Shown one piece after another: positions 52,501 through 64,000 of a DNA stretch of 64,000 nt. The DNA is taken from assembly GCA_002077065.1 (NCBI GenBank), contig NAJO01000011.1:333001-397000 (forward strand). Direction: 5' to 3'. Every line of letters starts with the position of its first letter. Position 1 is the first letter of the stretch. Source of the DNA: Cryoendolithus antarcticus. Lineage: Eukaryota > Ascomycota > Dothideomycetes > Cladosporiales > Cladosporiaceae. The notes beneath the pieces are model-generated. The model made no database searches. It was given only the letters and a program-made list of their open reading frames with translations, and was not told where the DNA came from. The translations under genes and the position numbers were made by a program.

Positions 52501-54252
52501 ATGTCTGACATGAAGGCTGTCGTGGAGGAGACCAAGGCGGGTTTCCACGTCGAGGGTTACGAGAAGATCGAATACGACTTCACCTTCCTCGATGGTGTCT
52601 TCAAGCTCGAGAATCCTCAGCTCGCTGAGGCGTTCAAGCGCCTGTCTCGCTGCCTGGCAGTGATGGACCTTAACATCTTCAATGTCTACGGCGAGGAGAT
52701 TGCGAAGTACTTCGAGCACTACAAGATCGACTTGAAGATTCACAAGACGATGATCGGCGAGAAGGCCAAGTCCATGGAGACTCTGCTCAGCATTGTCGAC
52801 TCCATGACCGAATTCGGTATGTGCTCAGCTTCACTCGCAATGCCAAGAACATCACTGACAAGCCCTCAGGCATCATTAGGAAAGAACCTGTGCTCGTCGT
52901 TGGCGGTGGATTGGTCACCGATGTTACTGGGTAGTCTACTATGAGCCACCGCCAAAGATGACTTCAAGGCACTCTGGCTAACATGCCCTGCGTGGTCCCC
53001 AAGCCATACAATGAACAGCGCTGACCAGCTCTTCTTAGCTTCGCCTGTGCCGCCTACCGCCGCAACACCAACTATATCCGTGTTCCCACCACCGTGATCG
53101 GGCTCATTGACGCCTCCGTCAGCATTAAGGTCGCCGTGAACTACGGCAACTACAAGAACCGTCTGGGTGCCTACCACGCTCCCCAGCACACGTTCCTCGA
53201 CTTCAGCTTCCTCCGGTCTCTGCCAGTCGCTCAGATCCGGAACGGCTTCGCTGAGCTGATAAAGATCTCGAGCTGCGCTCATCTACCCACCTACGATCTC
53301 CTCGACAAGTACGCCGAGCAGCTCATTGAGACTGGCTTTGGCCGTACCGATGGTGCTCCCGCTGAGGTCCGCGAGGCTGCGGACAAGATCAACCGCGCTG
53401 GTATCCACGAGATGCTGAAGCTTGAGACCCCGAACCTTCACGAGATCGGGCTTGACAGAGTGATTGCTTACGGCCACACGTAAGTTGCACTGAGCTACAC
53501 TTGCGCACAAGCTTGCAAATTGACGATTCCCCAGCTGGTCGCCTCTCCACGAGCTTTCGCCCGAGGTTCCCCTCCGCCACGGCCACGCCATCTCTATCGA
53601 CATGGCCTACTCTGCCACCCTTGCCCACGAGCGCAAGCTTCTGTCCGACGAGGAGCACAGGCGTATTCTCAACCTGTTCTCGCGATGTGGTCTGTCCATG
53701 GACCACCACGGCTTCGACGAGGATATGCTCAAGAAGGCCACCGAGGCCATCCTCAAGACCCGCGATGGCAAGCTCCGCGCTGCTGTGCCGAACCCTATCG
53801 GTAGCTGCACCTTCCTCAACGACGTCTCGGCGGAGGAGCTGAACAACGCCCTACGGGTGCACAAAGAGCACATGAAGAACTACCCACGCAACGGCGAGGG
53901 TCTGGAGGCATACGTGGACAGCTCGGACACCGGCTACACGCTCAACGACGAACCAGCGGAGAAGGAGAACACGAACGGCGTCAGCGCGGCTCTCAAGAAG
54001 ACGGTCATTAATGATGACGTCAAGGCGGAGCTGAATGGTGAGCTCAAGGAGATCCCCAACGGCAAGGTCAATGGCAACGCTGCCAAGGGCCACGCTGCCG
54101 GTGCGGAGGCTTACGATGGCGAGAACGACGGGCTGAAGGGTGATGGTGTCAGCCAGAAGGTCAACGGTGCTCAAACGAACGGTACCAACGGGGTTCACGC
54201 CAACGGTACCAACGGCACCAACGGCACCAACGGCACCAACGGTACTCACTAG
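52501..54252 (+). CDS. 2-Demethyl-4-deoxygadusol synthase (sugar-phosphate cyclase, four exons)
   Basis: Exons 52501-52816, 52870-52930, 53039-53479 and 53535-54252 (1536 nt, 511 residues; phases 1, 2, 2). This dehydroquinate synthase-like cyclase starts the mycosporine pathway from sedoheptulose 7-phosphate. The spliced NAD site is [20 protein letters not shown]. It continues with [51 protein letters not shown] and the zinc-site region [14 protein letters not shown] and [18 protein letters not shown] dehydroquinate synthase would be shorter or part of AROM, and the partner genes argue for the gadusol branch. The last 115 or so residues are an unusual hydrophilic tail ending in NGT repeats. 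Confidence 0.92.
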
Positions 54253-55416
54253 ATACCCCACGGTGTGATAGATGGAGGTGATGAAGGTGATGTGGGCGGC
54301 TACTCGGTTGCACTACCCTTCAGGTAGTAGACACACTAAAAGCTAGACTTCTCTGCTTCGGTAGATGAATGGAACGACTGCTTTGCTCCTCTGCTTATCA
54401 TCACGTAACACTCTCTCATGTGAATTTGCCAATGCTGGACTGTTCTTGATTGCTTAGTCCATACACCCACAAAGCGCCTGCCTCGGCATGTACTGCTTCT
54501 ATGTGTCTCGTTTATGGAGCACTCTGCATGACACATCCGATGCAACGTAAGCATCCGCCAGATCGGCAGGTGCACTGCGGCGAAACAAGACGCTAGTGTT
54601 TCACATGTTTCTCCTAGACTTCCAATGGCTAGGCGCCGGCTACGACACTTCTCCTGGCACCAGCGGCAACATCTCGGCGATGATATCGCTGTGACGTCCA
54701 TTTTGTCTGCGGTTGACGAAATCATCTGGCTCTGGGCGGCGTTTGGCGGAGTCGCAGATATGAGAGGCAGGAAGTGCAGGCAGCGGGTTTGGCGGACATG
54801 CATGGGTCAGCAGCATGCGTACGAGCGATCCGCTTGGTTGCAGTCGTTAGTCGTGCTACGTGACTATGTCGAGCGGATGTGTTTGAGCCGGGAGGTGGGG
54901 TGTGTCAGAGTCGATCGAGTGCAACGGTCACAACGGTAGGTTCGTGAAGACTTCTTTCCTTCGATTCATCAACGTCTTCTTCATTTGGAGCTCGTTGTCC
55001 AAGCCGGAGTGCCAGGCATCATCCTGCGTTCGGGTGGAGCTTCGATACGGGTTTGACAGCCACTCCACTTCTTTGCAGACTTGCCTTCTTGCCTTGTTTC
55101 CAAGATGCTGGAGCTGGATCTGCGACTGTTGAGCTTGGTATCTTCTTGTTGATCGCACCTCTCTAAATTGGACTGCAAGCGGCTGGTCCGAGTCCATCAA
55201 ACGATATCGTTTCCTTCGATGTGATCAGCCACCTTTGTGCTACTCCAGACCATTCTGCAAGACTTCATCTGCAACAAGGGGAGTGCATTCTTGAGCGACC
55301 GTCACATGCTCTCGGCCAGCACTAGGAAGGAGCGACAGACGGCCAAGATGCACCTGCCGACACCTACCATCTACCTATGGCACCTCGACACTACTCCTAT
55401 CGGCACATGAGAACAT
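54253..55416. other. Intergenic stretch of 1.2 kb
   Basis: 3' region of the gadusol synthase and upstream region of the glycosyltransferase. No convincing gene or repeat is seen. Confidence 0.45.
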
Positions 55417-57141
55417 ATGTTCAATATGAGAGACCGACGCAACACCAATCTGTCGACCTCATCGAACGGGTCGACACACTCATTACCTTCACTGCCCTCG
55501 AGATCAAGCCTGAATGAGAAGCGCCACGCAAGCCCACCGCCGGACGGTGGATTGCTTCCCATACCCGTCACAACGAAGGAGAATAGATTCAGACCTTGGA
55601 GAATCCGGACGATGATTACTCGGTTGCTGGCAGGTATATGCGCGCTGCTCGTATGTACGCGATGTCTGCGCTCCTGGCCAGCCACAAGATGGGATGCGAG
55701 GGTCACGCTTGCCCAAACGAGCTCTGTTGGAGTGCCGGAGTTTGTCGGCGGTGACGAGCTGCCGTCGGAGCCAGCTGCTGTCGTCGTGCCTGATGCATAT
55801 CGGCGGAATCGCTGGACAATTTCGATCCCGCTGAACGCTACGTTCCCACTACACGCGAGCCAATATCACGACATATGTACGCAAGCTGATGCTTTGAGTG
55901 ACACCGGACTACCGTCGAAATCGTCACTCTCAAGGGTGAAAGGTTGGCGGCACAAGGGTTCGTACACGCGCCTGGACCATGCTTATCTCGACGTTGACGC
56001 GGCTCAGCTGAGTGGTCTACTACCGGGAGAAGGCAAGACCGCCGACAACACCTGTGAGCGCAGCATGACCTTCGTATTGGACGAAGAAGACACCAGCTTC
56101 GGCAAAGCCTTATCTTCACTTTGGCTCAGCTATGGACTTGCAAAGACGGAGAATCGCGCGTGGTTCCTTGACGACTCGAGATGGGCATATGGCAAGTATA
56201 CCTCGTACTTCATGCCACCTCCTTCGCCAGGCTGCACACCGCCTCCCGCCTCTCAGATCGTCCCGTGTCCTTATGGAGCACGACATATCGTAGTATCTTC
56301 AGCGACAGCGCATTGGACTTTCGGCTCGGCGTTCAGAGCTCAGTATACCAGGTCACGGCGACATGGACTCGAGCGAAGCCACGAAGTCTTTGGCATGCTT
56401 CGCAGCGGTTATGAGGATCTGTTCAAGCTCTTTGGCGGGGACGCGGAGTTCGTAGAGCAGCGTGTCGAGGAGCTCAGAACAGAGTCTCGGATCTCTGGTC
56501 ACCCAGTCGTCGGCATGCATATCCGTCGTGGTGATCTTCATCCTCTAAGCTACGAGTATAGCCGCGACTACCTGCCACTTGAACTCTATACCAACGCTGC
56601 TTCTCACCTGATCACGAGTCTGACGACAAAGACGCAAGCGTCCACTCCACTAACGAAGGAGGCTCGCCAACAAATCCTGCTCCTCGCCTCCGATGATCCC
56701 GGACTTATCACCAACCCCGACCTTCTGATCTCGTTCCCGACCTCTCTTACCGTGTCATCAGCTCAATCCCGTATCCTCCTCGCCACGAAGTCCGCCCTTG
56801 ACGCCTCCTCTCCCGCCGATTCCATCCGCGCACCTAACTCAGCCTACACCAAACACATCCCCGAAAACGCCGGCTGGGACGGCGGCTTCTACCCTTCCTT
56901 GTTCTTGAGTCTCGGCTCAAGCGCAGATCTGGAGCAGACGATGAGAATGCGAGAGCTGTTTGGGAGAGGGTACCTGCTGGACTTGGCTGTGCTTGGAGGG
57001 AGCGATGGGACCGTATGTGCTGTCAGCTCGGCGACTTGTAGGCTTCTCGGAGTCATGGTAGGATGGGAGGGAGTCAGGGAGGGAAGATGGAGAAATATTG
57101 ACAATGGGAGGTTATGGAGCTGGGACGGGGCGAGGTGGTGA
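55417..57141 (+). CDS. GT23-like (alpha-1,6-fucosyltransferase-type) glycosyltransferase, type II membrane
   Basis: A single exon of 574 residues. A disordered cytosolic N-terminus precedes one signal-anchor segment (MITRLLAGICALLVCTRCL, about residues 64-82); the luminal catalytic part follows. It contains NRAWFLDDSRWAYGKYTSYF, GHPVVGMHIRRGDLHPLSYE (the donor-binding HxRRGD block seen in FUT8/NodZ-type enzymes), QQILLLASDDPGLITNP and a final block around VCAVSSATCRLLGVMVGW. The family transfers a sugar, classically fucose from GDP-fucose. Fungal members have uncertain donors, so the substrate should not be assumed. Expected location is the Golgi. Confidence 0.8.
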   Translation: MFNMRDRRNTNLSTSSNGSTHSLPSLPSRSSLNEKRHASPPPDGGLLPIPVTTKENRFRPWRIRTMITRLLAGICALLVCTRCLRSWPATRWDARVTLAQTSSVGVPEFVGGDELPSEPAAVVVPDAYRRNRWTISIPLNATFPLHASQYHDICTQADALSDTGLPSKSSLSRVKGWRHKGSYTRLDHAYLDVDAAQLSGLLPGEGKTADNTCERSMTFVLDEEDTSFGKALSSLWLSYGLAKTENRAWFLDDSRWAYGKYTSYFMPPPSPGCTPPPASQIVPCPYGARHIVVSSATAHWTFGSAFRAQYTRSRRHGLERSHEVFGMLRSGYEDLFKLFGGDAEFVEQRVEELRTESRISGHPVVGMHIRRGDLHPLSYEYSRDYLPLELYTNAASHLITSLTTKTQASTPLTKEARQQILLLASDDPGLITNPDLLISFPTSLTVSSAQSRILLATKSALDASSPADSIRAPNSAYTKHIPENAGWDGGFYPSLFLSLGSSADLEQTMRMRELFGRGYLLDLAVLGGSDGTVCAVSSATCRLLGVMVGWEGVREGRWRNIDNGRLWSWDGARW

Positions 57142-57366
57142 ATTCCGAGCTGTTGTTGCAATGTGAAGCGTTCTGCGATGCATAGCGAAGGCGCCTGATA
57201 CATAGGTCAAAGTCGCAAGACCATAAGGTGATACCAAGGACATGAGGGATAACTGAACAACACGACCATCATACATTTCCGTCCCATCTATACCTACATC
57301 CCAGACCGCCCGAACCGGGTACCAGTGCGCTAATAGCAATCCCAGAGAGCCAACCATTCTCGTATA

Positions 57367-60300
57367 CTAGTCTACACTCCCTTCGTCTTCCTTTCCGTCC
57401 TCATGCAAGGTCTCACCCTTGACCACTGAACCTCTATCCATGACCGTGTCCCGTTTCACGCGAAGACTTCCTCGCTCGCTGCGGATGGCGTGTCCACTCT
57501 CGACCTTATCCGCGATCATCTGGTCCAGCAGCGCAGTCATCTCGTCCACGCTTCGGCGGCGAGAGGTAACGACCATGGACTTTGACTCTGCAAGGTTGAA
57601 ACCAGCGAATTTCTTGGTCGGCGACGCGACGGTCCCATTAGACAGTAGGGCGACAGGCGACAAAGGTTTGGTAGTCGAGTGCGATTGCGTAGCAGAGTTG
57701 GCTGAGGCAGTCGAGGGATTGCTGCGATGGGAGATGGAGTTGTTCGATCCAGGGACGCCGTGCCGGCTTTGGCGGTTAGAGGCACGGGAAGATAGCTGGC
57801 TGCGGTAGTCACTATGACCATTGATGAGAGGCATGCTGGCTGCGCTGGTTGGGCGATCCCCTGCGACACGCTCGGTCACTGCGAAGCTCGACCGCCGGCC
57901 TTCCAGAGTCTCGCGCTTGCGCGTTGCGCTGCGGAGGGCTTGCACCATGCGGATCTGGTCGTCGAGTTTGGCGCGTAGCTCGGCGAGCTCTTTGTCCTTC
58001 TGCTGGAGCGCGGCTTCGAGGGTCGAGTCTTCGGGTAAGCCAACGCTCATGCGGCCGTACTTGCTGATGCGGCTGTGACTTGTGCGGCGGGCTTGTAGCA
58101 GCCGCTTCTCCAGAGTGGCGATGTAGCGGTTCTTGTCTGCGAGGTCTGCTTGAAGCATACGATTCTGTTGCGCAACAGTCGCCTCACCATCGCCCTTGGG
58201 CCCTGCCGAGTCAAAGCCCTCTTCGTCCTCCAGCGGGGGATCCTCGGAGATCATCTGAGATGCTTGCGCTGGCGGCATAACGCCTACTGTAATCGATCCA
58301 GTCGAGAACGGCTTCGCACTTGAATCGGTTGGCATTGGCATGTCCAGCGTAGCTGCGCTCTCACGTCTGCTGATCATACTGTCGCGTTCTCGACTGTGTG
58401 AGCTACCAGATCGCGTCGACTCTCGATTGCTGGCCAGACTGACGCGATGCATCGGCACACTTGCGCTGGAGAAACGACCAGATGAATTGACGCCGAGCGA
58501 CTTCGAGGACAGGATAAGTCGATTGAGGTGGCTGATGCGCTCCTTAAGCGCAGTCCTGGCAAGCTGCATCTCGAGCATTTGCTCCTCGTGTCTTGTCTTC
58601 TCTTGTCGCTCCATCTCTTCCTCTCGCTGTCGGTCCATCTCGATCTCGTCCTTCTCCTCAACTTCTTCCTTGGCCTTGTTCTGAGCCTCGAGCTGACTTC
58701 GAAGATCTTGAATCTCAAGCCTGTAGCGGTCCAATAATGCGCGACTGCCTGCGTCGCCGCTGGGGTTCGACTCGTTCTTCTTAGCGTGGCTGACAATGTT
58801 ATTCTTCGCCCTGCTAGCGAACTTGAGCGTGTTCAATGTTTCGCCAGTGTGTGATCCAGTGGTCGCTGCACTTGTCGCCGCTGACGATAATTGGATTGTG
58901 CACAGAATCGACACAAGTGAGTCGCCTGACAGAGCTGGCTGCAGCAGTCGAGTGAGCTTACTGTCGCGATATGGCAAGTGCTTGATGCTCTTCTCCTTCT
59001 CCGTCTTCTTCGTTGGATCATCCTTCTCCTTGTCATCTTCACCCGAGAGCCGGCCAATGACGGTGCCCAGAGTGAGGAGAGACTTGTTGATATGTGATCC
59101 CTCAGTCCGCCGCTCTTTACTTTCGGCCGCTCGCTCAGAGCCTGCCAGATCGATAAGTGAAAGTGTCGAAACCAGCACTCCACCTGGGAGGATGCGATCT
59201 GCTCGTCGACTCTCTTTCTCGAAGTATGGACCATGAGCAGGTGCGCGCTCTCTGGACTCGACCACAATCTGCACGACTGCATGTGAACGAGACGACCTTG
59301 CATTAAACTGTGTGCTGCTCGTCCGCCTCGCCAAGTCACCTCTCGAGATCACACGAAGCAGCTGGTTTGGCGATTGCACGATCTCCTCTCGCAGTGGCGT
59401 CGCATACACCCCTCGCTTGCTGTCTTCCCGCAGCTTGATCTCTTCCTGAGCTGGCGAACCAGGACTCGCTTGATTCAGCAGATCAAAGATCTTCTCATTA
59501 TAGATCTCGAGATAGCTGACCCGCAGAAGAAACTCTCGACTTGGATTTTCGCGGATGTAAGAGAAGATATCTGTAATTGCAAGTGGGATCACACCGGGTG
59601 ATATTGCAGTGCCCTGCATGGAGAATGTCTTGCCAGTTCCAGTCATACCGTATGCGAACACGGTGCCATTATAGCCTTCCATTACTCGGCGCACCAGTCG
59701 CTTCGCTGCGTTGTCGTAGACACGTGAGTTGTTGTCATGCGGTGAGAACACATTATCTGCAGATTGTCAGCACGAACACTTCACACTCTTGCATGGCGTA
59801 ACGCACCATATCGATAATCGCCGCCCTCCTTGCCGCGATACGTGACAAGTGAGCGCCTGCCATCCACCACCCATTCTCCTTCCGCTTGTTCTGCTTCTCC
59901 GCTTCCGGCATCTGGTCGCACGCGCACACTGACCAAGACATTCCCCTTCCCTGTGTCCTTGCCTGCGCCAGAACTCCGCTTAGAGTTCATGACCGAGTCA
60001 ATGCTCTTTTGTCGGCCTCGATCGTTCGTGTCACCATCCACGTCTTCAAAGGTAGTGCCTTCAGTGTGGCATGACCCGTCCATCGATGGCGTCCGACTCA
60101 GTGGTGGCGATGGCAAATTGAGAAACCCATACGATCCGCGTGCACCTTCTGCGCTCGAGATAAAGCTGTTTTCTCCAGACCCGTTGAGCAACGTCGGGGT
60201 GTGTGACCCACTCATGGCACCAGTCGAGACGCGTGCGCGCAAGCCGTAGCCGGAACTTCGAGGCGTCTTCTGTCGCATCTGACCGCCCTCGAAGCTTTTG

Positions 60301-60767
60301 GTCCTGCCCGACTCGATGCGCTGCTTCTTCGGTGAGTGCACGCCATTGAGATCTGATGTTGACTCTGATGTTGAGAGTGGACTTGGTGGGAGACTCGAGA
60401 CCCGGGAGGTACCCTTTGGTGGCAGAGGGAATTGTCCGATGCTTGTAGTCTTGCGCAATGTTGGTAAGGAGGAGATGGGCGGCGATGGCGATGGAGGTGG
60501 TCTCCCGGTGCTGAGAGTCGGCACAGCCGGCGTCGAGTGGCTCTTTGCTGACCGTGGGGTGGGTAGTCCAGAATGCGTTACCGATCGCATGGGTTTCGGT
60601 GGCGGTGTAGGCCGAGCATCTCCGCTCGATATTATGTGATCCTCAGATACATCTGTGATGTCCGACAGTTGCGAGCGCGTCTTCGGTACTGGTAGTGCCG
60701 GCAGAGGTCCAGATGGCGGTGCTAATGAGGGTCGCACAGGACGTGTCATGGTCGTCGAGGTGGCCAT
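57367..60767 (-). CDS. Kinesin-7-type motor (Kip2/KipA-like, two exons)
   Basis: Exons on the minus strand are 60767-59807 and 59756-57367 (50-bp intron, phase 1; 1116 residues). A Ser/Pro-rich N-terminal extension (about 270 residues) precedes the motor domain. GNVLVSVRVRPDAG is its first strand, NGTVFAYGMTGTGKTFSMQG its P-loop, FNARSSRSHAVVQI its switch I and LSLIDLAGSERAAE its switch II, with SHINKSLLTLGTVIGRL and KHLPYRDSKLTRLLQPALSG following. Coiled coil and a disordered basic tail come after. The long N-terminal extension with a central motor matches fungal Kip2/KipA plus-end-directed kinesins, which carry tip factors along microtubules and affect polarity. The first ATG could be 60767 or 60749. 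Confidence 0.9.
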
Positions 60768-63450
60768 GGCACCAACTGGTAACACGATGCCGCTGTCTTC
60801 GTGCGACTCCCCGAGTCAAGCACCCCTACGCCTGGTAGAAGCACGTATCCGCGTTGATGTCTCTTCAGGACATGCAGTCATTCAGCGCGACTACGATGTA
60901 CAGTAGATACTCTCGACCCTACTCACTTTCCCTTGGAGAATTGCATGTCCAGGCGATGTTGGGGGGAGGAGGAGGTGGAATGCTATCACTGTGCTCGGTG
61001 GACGCCAATGCAGGCAATCCCAGTCCAGGGCGCTGTCGGCACAAGGCACGGGGTTCAATGCAGGGGTCGGGACCACTCGATGAGCAAGGATGCGAAAGAA
61101 ATGCACAGCGGGGACTTGATAGGCGATAGTGGTCCAACGACCGCATTTGCGGACTCTCAGGTAAGCCAATAGGCGTTTACACCTGCTAGGACCAACGATA
61201 GATGGCGTTCATGCTAGCAGGTGCGATTCGTGATGGGTGTGTTGATCAATCCGGCGAGATGAATCGTGTGATTCGCACGAATAGTGGCATTCGTTTCTCG
61301 TGCCGTCCCTTTTAGCGCTTTTAGCGAGTGGGATAGAGAGAACTGATGCAGGGGATAGTTTCGTAGCGTATCAGCATCGCTCTGCGAATAGACCACTAAC
61401 AGACCACTAGCACAGGGCAGAGGTGGAGATGATGAAAGCATGTCTCCAGATCGATCCACGACCTCGGTGTAAACTCCATGTTTGGGCGATCTCGATGTCG
61501 ACTTCCTTCCTTCACACATACCGCGAGCGCATACCAAAACAGACGACGTGGGCACGCGGGCAGGCACGCGGCACGAGACGCCCATGCTGTTCCCATTGAT
61601 CTGCAGCAAGGATTGGCCGCTCATGAACCGCTCGGCAGATTACTGGGCCAGCCTTCCGAGATATGCCTTCAGTATGTACAACCGAAGAGGTTCAACCTGA
61701 TATCGTGCACTTCGGCTGTCGGATACGCGACTCCATGCTTGTGCAAGCTCACTGGGATCCTCATCGGTAGCGAAATTTCATGATGATAGGTGAGGGCAGG
61801 CAGTAGCTGGAGCAATATGGGCAGAACTACGCCGCTCGTCTCCAATAGATGAGGAACGTCAATCGCCGCCACGTGCTATGCCACCATCCCCACAAACCCC
61901 AGGCTATTGACATTAGCACTGCGCAAACTTGCGCTCGACTCTCGCCGGTGCCAAATCTTCGCGATTGCATTGCGGCATCATCGAAGAGGTGCGCAGGTTC
62001 CAGAAAAGCCATGGCGAGTGGGCGAGATCGAGAACCAGGTGACTGCCACCATCGCATAGCAAACTTCGATAACGTGTTGTGGCGCCCGGAAGCACCTTGA
62101 GTTCATATTCAACAACTCTGGCCGACCAGCCCTATCGCTTGATCGAGCACTCCTTCAACCTCTTGATCGAACTCACTGCGGGGCAGCACAAGGCTGACAT
62201 GCAAAGGTGAGCTGACTACAATGAGCAGCTTCAACATCCCGTCTGCTGACGGGAGCAGGACGTGAACGCCATCTACGCACGTCGTCGCAGCCTCCGACTG
62301 CCACGAGCCTGTCGCGGTGTAGTCGCCAGTGATAAGTACTCGAGCAGCTCGGACGGTGCGGCTACATGGCTTACGGGACGCATGATCGACGCGAACCTCC
62401 CCTGGACACCCGGCTCGAAGGTGTGGGCAAACAACAGTGCAGCTACAGCTACGTCTTGCGAGTTACGCCTCTGCCTAGACCGCACCTCAACAGCTTAAGC
62501 CAAGAAGATCATCCTACAACGGCAACGAATGATGAGACGTATGGCCACCCACCCCCTTCGTCCGGATACCGAGAGATTGTCTCACAGCACCGGACTGTCA
62601 CGCTATCTGAGTGATTACAACCTCGTAGGGCGTAGTGATACTCAGATCATCTTTCTCGCTGGACGGACACCATGCTGGGCGAATGCAAGGTGCGAAGATC
62701 ACGTCGACTACGACAATGCCATCAAATCTCATTGATGGCATTCGTCATAGCTGAGTGTTGCCAAGTATGCCCAGGAACCAGAACTCACCGGCACAAAGAG
62801 TGGTTCGAGTCTTCAGCAAGCCACATCTGGGTGCCATCGATGCTGCTACTGGCGCGATAGACTGCCTCATCGCTTGCTCAGCCCTTGTAGGGACTGGACT
62901 TCCTGTTGAATCCTGCTCATGTTTCCTATGAATTGGCACAGTCTGCCAGCATACGCCATCGTTCGCTGGCATCTGCATACGACGCCACAAGGAGTATGGG
63001 CAGAGCCACGTCGCTCCATAAACCTGACCTTCCTCAGTAGCATACCCTGTGTGAGCTTCGTGAACAGGAAGGCGTGCTCTCACCCGACAAGGTCTTTGAG
63101 TCCTGAGGTCTGACCATCCTGCATCGATTGGACCACAGATTCCGTTCAGCGCCCAGTATTCAATACAAAGAATCAGTACTGAGGCTGACGCTGCGTCCCA
63201 GTACCGTAACGATGACTAGCCAATGCGAGAGCACTTCGAGCTTGTGATGGCTTGGTGGGAGATTCAGCTCCTGCACAGGTCGTGAGACGTGGCCTCAGAC
63301 CATCAAGCCATCGCTGATCAGGATGCTCAGATGTTACGCTGTGTCTCTATGCCAGGCTATAAAGTAGACGTAAGTATCCAGTCTTCCCATCGAACCTTCC
63401 CTACTTCACTCATTCATACACTTTGACCAATCCCTTCATCTTCCTCTCAG
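60768..63450. other. Gene-poor stretch of about 2.6 kb
   Basis: Upstream of the kinesin and of the last gene. Many short overlapping frames on both strands are present, none with recognisable motifs or workable splicing. A TATAAA lies at about 63358, some 160 bp before the first in-frame ATG of the next gene, and could be its TATA box. No tRNA, rRNA or transposon was recognised. Confidence 0.5.
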
Positions 63451-63973
63451 GGTCCAACACATTGGATCCATCACTCAGCAACTGGTGCGGAACAGTCATC
63501 TCACCAAGTGAAAACGGCATCATGGGTCGTGAATTAGTCTTCCGCAATCCAGGAGAGGACAGCAAGAACGATCGCATCGAAGCTTTGATCGCTGAAATCG
63601 TCAAGCGGCTCGGCGATGCTAAAATCGCGGTCCTCGACCCTTCGAAAGACGGACCCGAAGACGACAGCGCAGAATTAAAGGCAGCCCAAGCCGAGTCCAA
63701 GGAGACGGTCGAATTGGCTAAGGTCCCAGATTGCCAGTCTCAACCAGCCCAGCCCAAGAATTTGCAAGGTCTTGACGACCAGAAGCGCGCCCTTGACCTC
63801 TGGCTTGGGACTTGGGGCACAATCCCTCGCTGGAACAAGGGTGCTGAGATCAATTTCGCAGCGTATTCAGGCGGATACGACAAGTCGGACGATGCGGTCT
63901 ATGCTGCGCGCCAGCTCAACCGCGCAGCGCTATACTGGAACTCCCTCAAAGTGGGCGTGACGTTCAAGTGGGT
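63451..63973 (+). CDS. Probable zincin-like secreted protein, N-terminal part (truncated by window edge)
   Basis: The frame is open across 63423-63980. A probable acceptor (ctctcag at 63450) and a probable donor (gtaggt at 63974) bound an internal exon, so both ends are incomplete. If there is no upstream exon the first ATG is 63522. The segment LDDQKRALDLWLGTWGTIPR, then WNKGAEINFAAYSGGYDKSD and AARQLNRAALYWNSLKVGV, ends VTFKW. It resembles the start of fungal matrixin-like metallopeptidases, in which a WNS..VGVTFKWV strand precedes the HExxH helix. That helix would lie beyond the window, so the catalytic site is not seen. Confidence 0.5.
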
Positions 63974-64000
63974 AGGTTGACGCCCAAGACAGCCCACACC

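Noticed and set aside
62800..62830. tRNA-like T-loop (ggttcgagtc)
   Set aside because: No acceptor stem, D-loop or anticodon arm can be drawn around it.

Overview
This is a eukaryotic window, from a filamentous ascomycete (Pezizomycotina). Genes are separated by short spacers, most introns are 50-135 bp with GT-AG ends and CTAAC/CTGAC-like branch sites, and the families are typical of moulds (Prp8/VMA-type intein relatives, DUF8004-like, MARVEL-like, mycosporine genes). A black-yeast or Mycosphaerella-like Dothideomycete is the best guess, but that is an inference from gene content only. Gene models were spliced by hand. Exon phases were checked arithmetically, and models are given as complete only where they close.

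Layout. 0-8 kb: a 5'-truncated Cys-rich membrane protein, ribosomal protein eL38 (-), an NTF2/Mtr2-like mRNA export factor (+), a long coiled-coil protein (+), an MDR oxidoreductase (-) and a small three-exon gene (-). 8.5-15.8 kb: a metabolic cluster of an intact VOC dioxygenase (-), a PRISE-type reductase remnant (-), a phenol-hydroxylase-type FAD monooxygenase (-) and a P450 (+). The last three each carry disabling changes, so the cluster looks recently dead. 16-28.9 kb: housekeeping genes (GAR transformylase, vacuolar amino-acid transporter, mitoribosomal mL59, proteasome beta3, GH47 mannosidase, a small membrane protein, mitochondrial MetRS, a metallo-beta-lactamase-fold hydrolase).

29-36 kb is the most unusual part. 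A protein with two copies of a Cys/His module is followed by two broken gene ends (M20 peptidase and MDR oxidoreductase) joined head to head. Next comes a large free-standing Hint + LAGLIDADG gene, in effect an intein without an extein. It has lost its splicing residues but keeps both endonuclease acidic motifs. Beyond it lie degenerate tandem repeats and the full-length M20 peptidase gene. The order full gene, then endonuclease, then 3' fragment of the same gene, all in one orientation, resembles the layout known for HO-related WHO homing elements of yeasts. I propose it as a comparable but separate homing system.

36.4-45 kb: a UBA-UAS-UBX protein, a DUF8004-like protein and a MARVEL-like tetraspan protein, with a 2.3 kb gene-poor stretch. 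46.5-54.3 kb: an alpha/beta hydrolase, then a mycosporine (fungal sunscreen) cluster of ATP-grasp ligase (-), O-methyltransferase (-) and 4-deoxygadusol synthase (+). 55-61 kb: a GT23-like glycosyltransferase and a Kip2/KipA-type kinesin. 61-63.4 kb is gene-poor. The window ends inside a probable zincin-like secreted protein gene.
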